Of a DNA stretch of 64,000 nucleotides, positions 63,882 to 64,000 are shown piece by piece (positions within the stretch are counted from its first letter, which is position 1; each line of letters opens with the position of its first letter). The stretch comes from Alphaproteobacteria bacterium (GTDB lineage: Bacteria; Pseudomonadota; Alphaproteobacteria; UBA6615), in the NCBI GenBank assembly GCA_021774575.1, contig JAJFIX010000007.1, forward strand, positions 110,534 to 174,533, read 5' to 3'. The translations under genes were made by a program, and so were the position numbers. Below the pieces are notes generated by a model. It was not told where the DNA came from. It searched no databases and saw only the letters and a program-made list of their open reading frames with translations.

Positions 63882-64000
63882 GGGCAGTCGACCGCGACGA
63901 CCTCACCTGCCGGGCGATCACCCAGGTCGCCTCCGAGCACGAGACGATCCGCGCCACCACCGACCCAATTGAACGCGAACGCCTGCAGCACGAAGTGCCA
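63881..64000 (+). other. Open frame running off the right edge
   Basis: Phase 63881 reads GAVDRDDLTCRAITQVASEH and continues to the edge without a stop, with a protein-like composition. No start codon is visible in that phase after the preceding gene. It may be a downstream gene, or the continuation of the previous one after a frameshift. Confidence 0.3.

Overview
The window looks like part of an alphaproteobacterial chromosome, probably from a free-living marine or aquatic heterotroph. The evidence is TRAP transporters, a glycine-betaine ABC transporter, a FixJ-type two-component pair, an ExoP/Wzc-type polysaccharide kinase and the codon and base use. No rRNA gene or other taxonomic marker is present, so this is an inference. 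All family assignments come from reading motifs by eye; no search was run.

1-22 kb: a surface-polysaccharide region broken up by insertion-sequence debris. It holds three GT4 glycosyltransferases, two methyltransferases, an initiating sugar-phosphate transferase, an outer-membrane beta-barrel, a Wzc-like co-polymerase/tyrosine kinase, an O-antigen ligase/polymerase-like protein, a Wza-like export lipoprotein and GDP-mannose 4,6-dehydratase. IS5, IS3 and IS6 remnants lie between them. A five-unit, 30-bp palindromic repeat array precedes the sugar-transferase gene. No flippase was seen.

22-24 kb: a decayed IS6 copy joined to a TraD/TraG-like ATPase pseudogene.

24-28.5 kb: a compact block between two nearly identical tRNA-Lys(CTT) genes. 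It contains an XRE regulator, a heme-oxygenase-like diiron oxidase fused to a cupin, a Rieske ferredoxin-like protein, an APC amino-acid permease and an Lrp/AsnC regulator. All seven diiron ligands and all three cupin histidines of the N-nitrosating enzyme SznF appear to be present with almost constant numbering. This is the best candidate for an undescribed system: an N-N bond-forming or N-oxygenating amino-acid pathway.

29-36 kb: a glycine-betaine-type ABC transporter operon; a three-gene, translationally coupled HicA-HicB-SecB-like module that fits a toxin-antitoxin-chaperone system; a nucleotidyltransferase-HEPN protein; and a core-MetE-like protein.

36-47 kb: two tandem exported paralogues whose duplication left a stub of the MetE-like gene; a haloalkane-dehalogenase-like hydrolase with an altered halide site; a TRAP transporter; and a pair resembling the two subunits of pyrogallol-phloroglucinol transhydroxylase, the large one carrying an extra SCP2-like N-terminal domain.

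47-64 kb: mostly housekeeping and envelope genes. These are a KefB-type antiporter, small exported proteins, an alpha/beta hydrolase, a TPR protein, a DUF1499 protein, a peptidoglycan-binding protein, an RND exporter with a LolA-like partner, a FixL/FixJ-like pair, a DEAH helicase and a single-domain response regulator.
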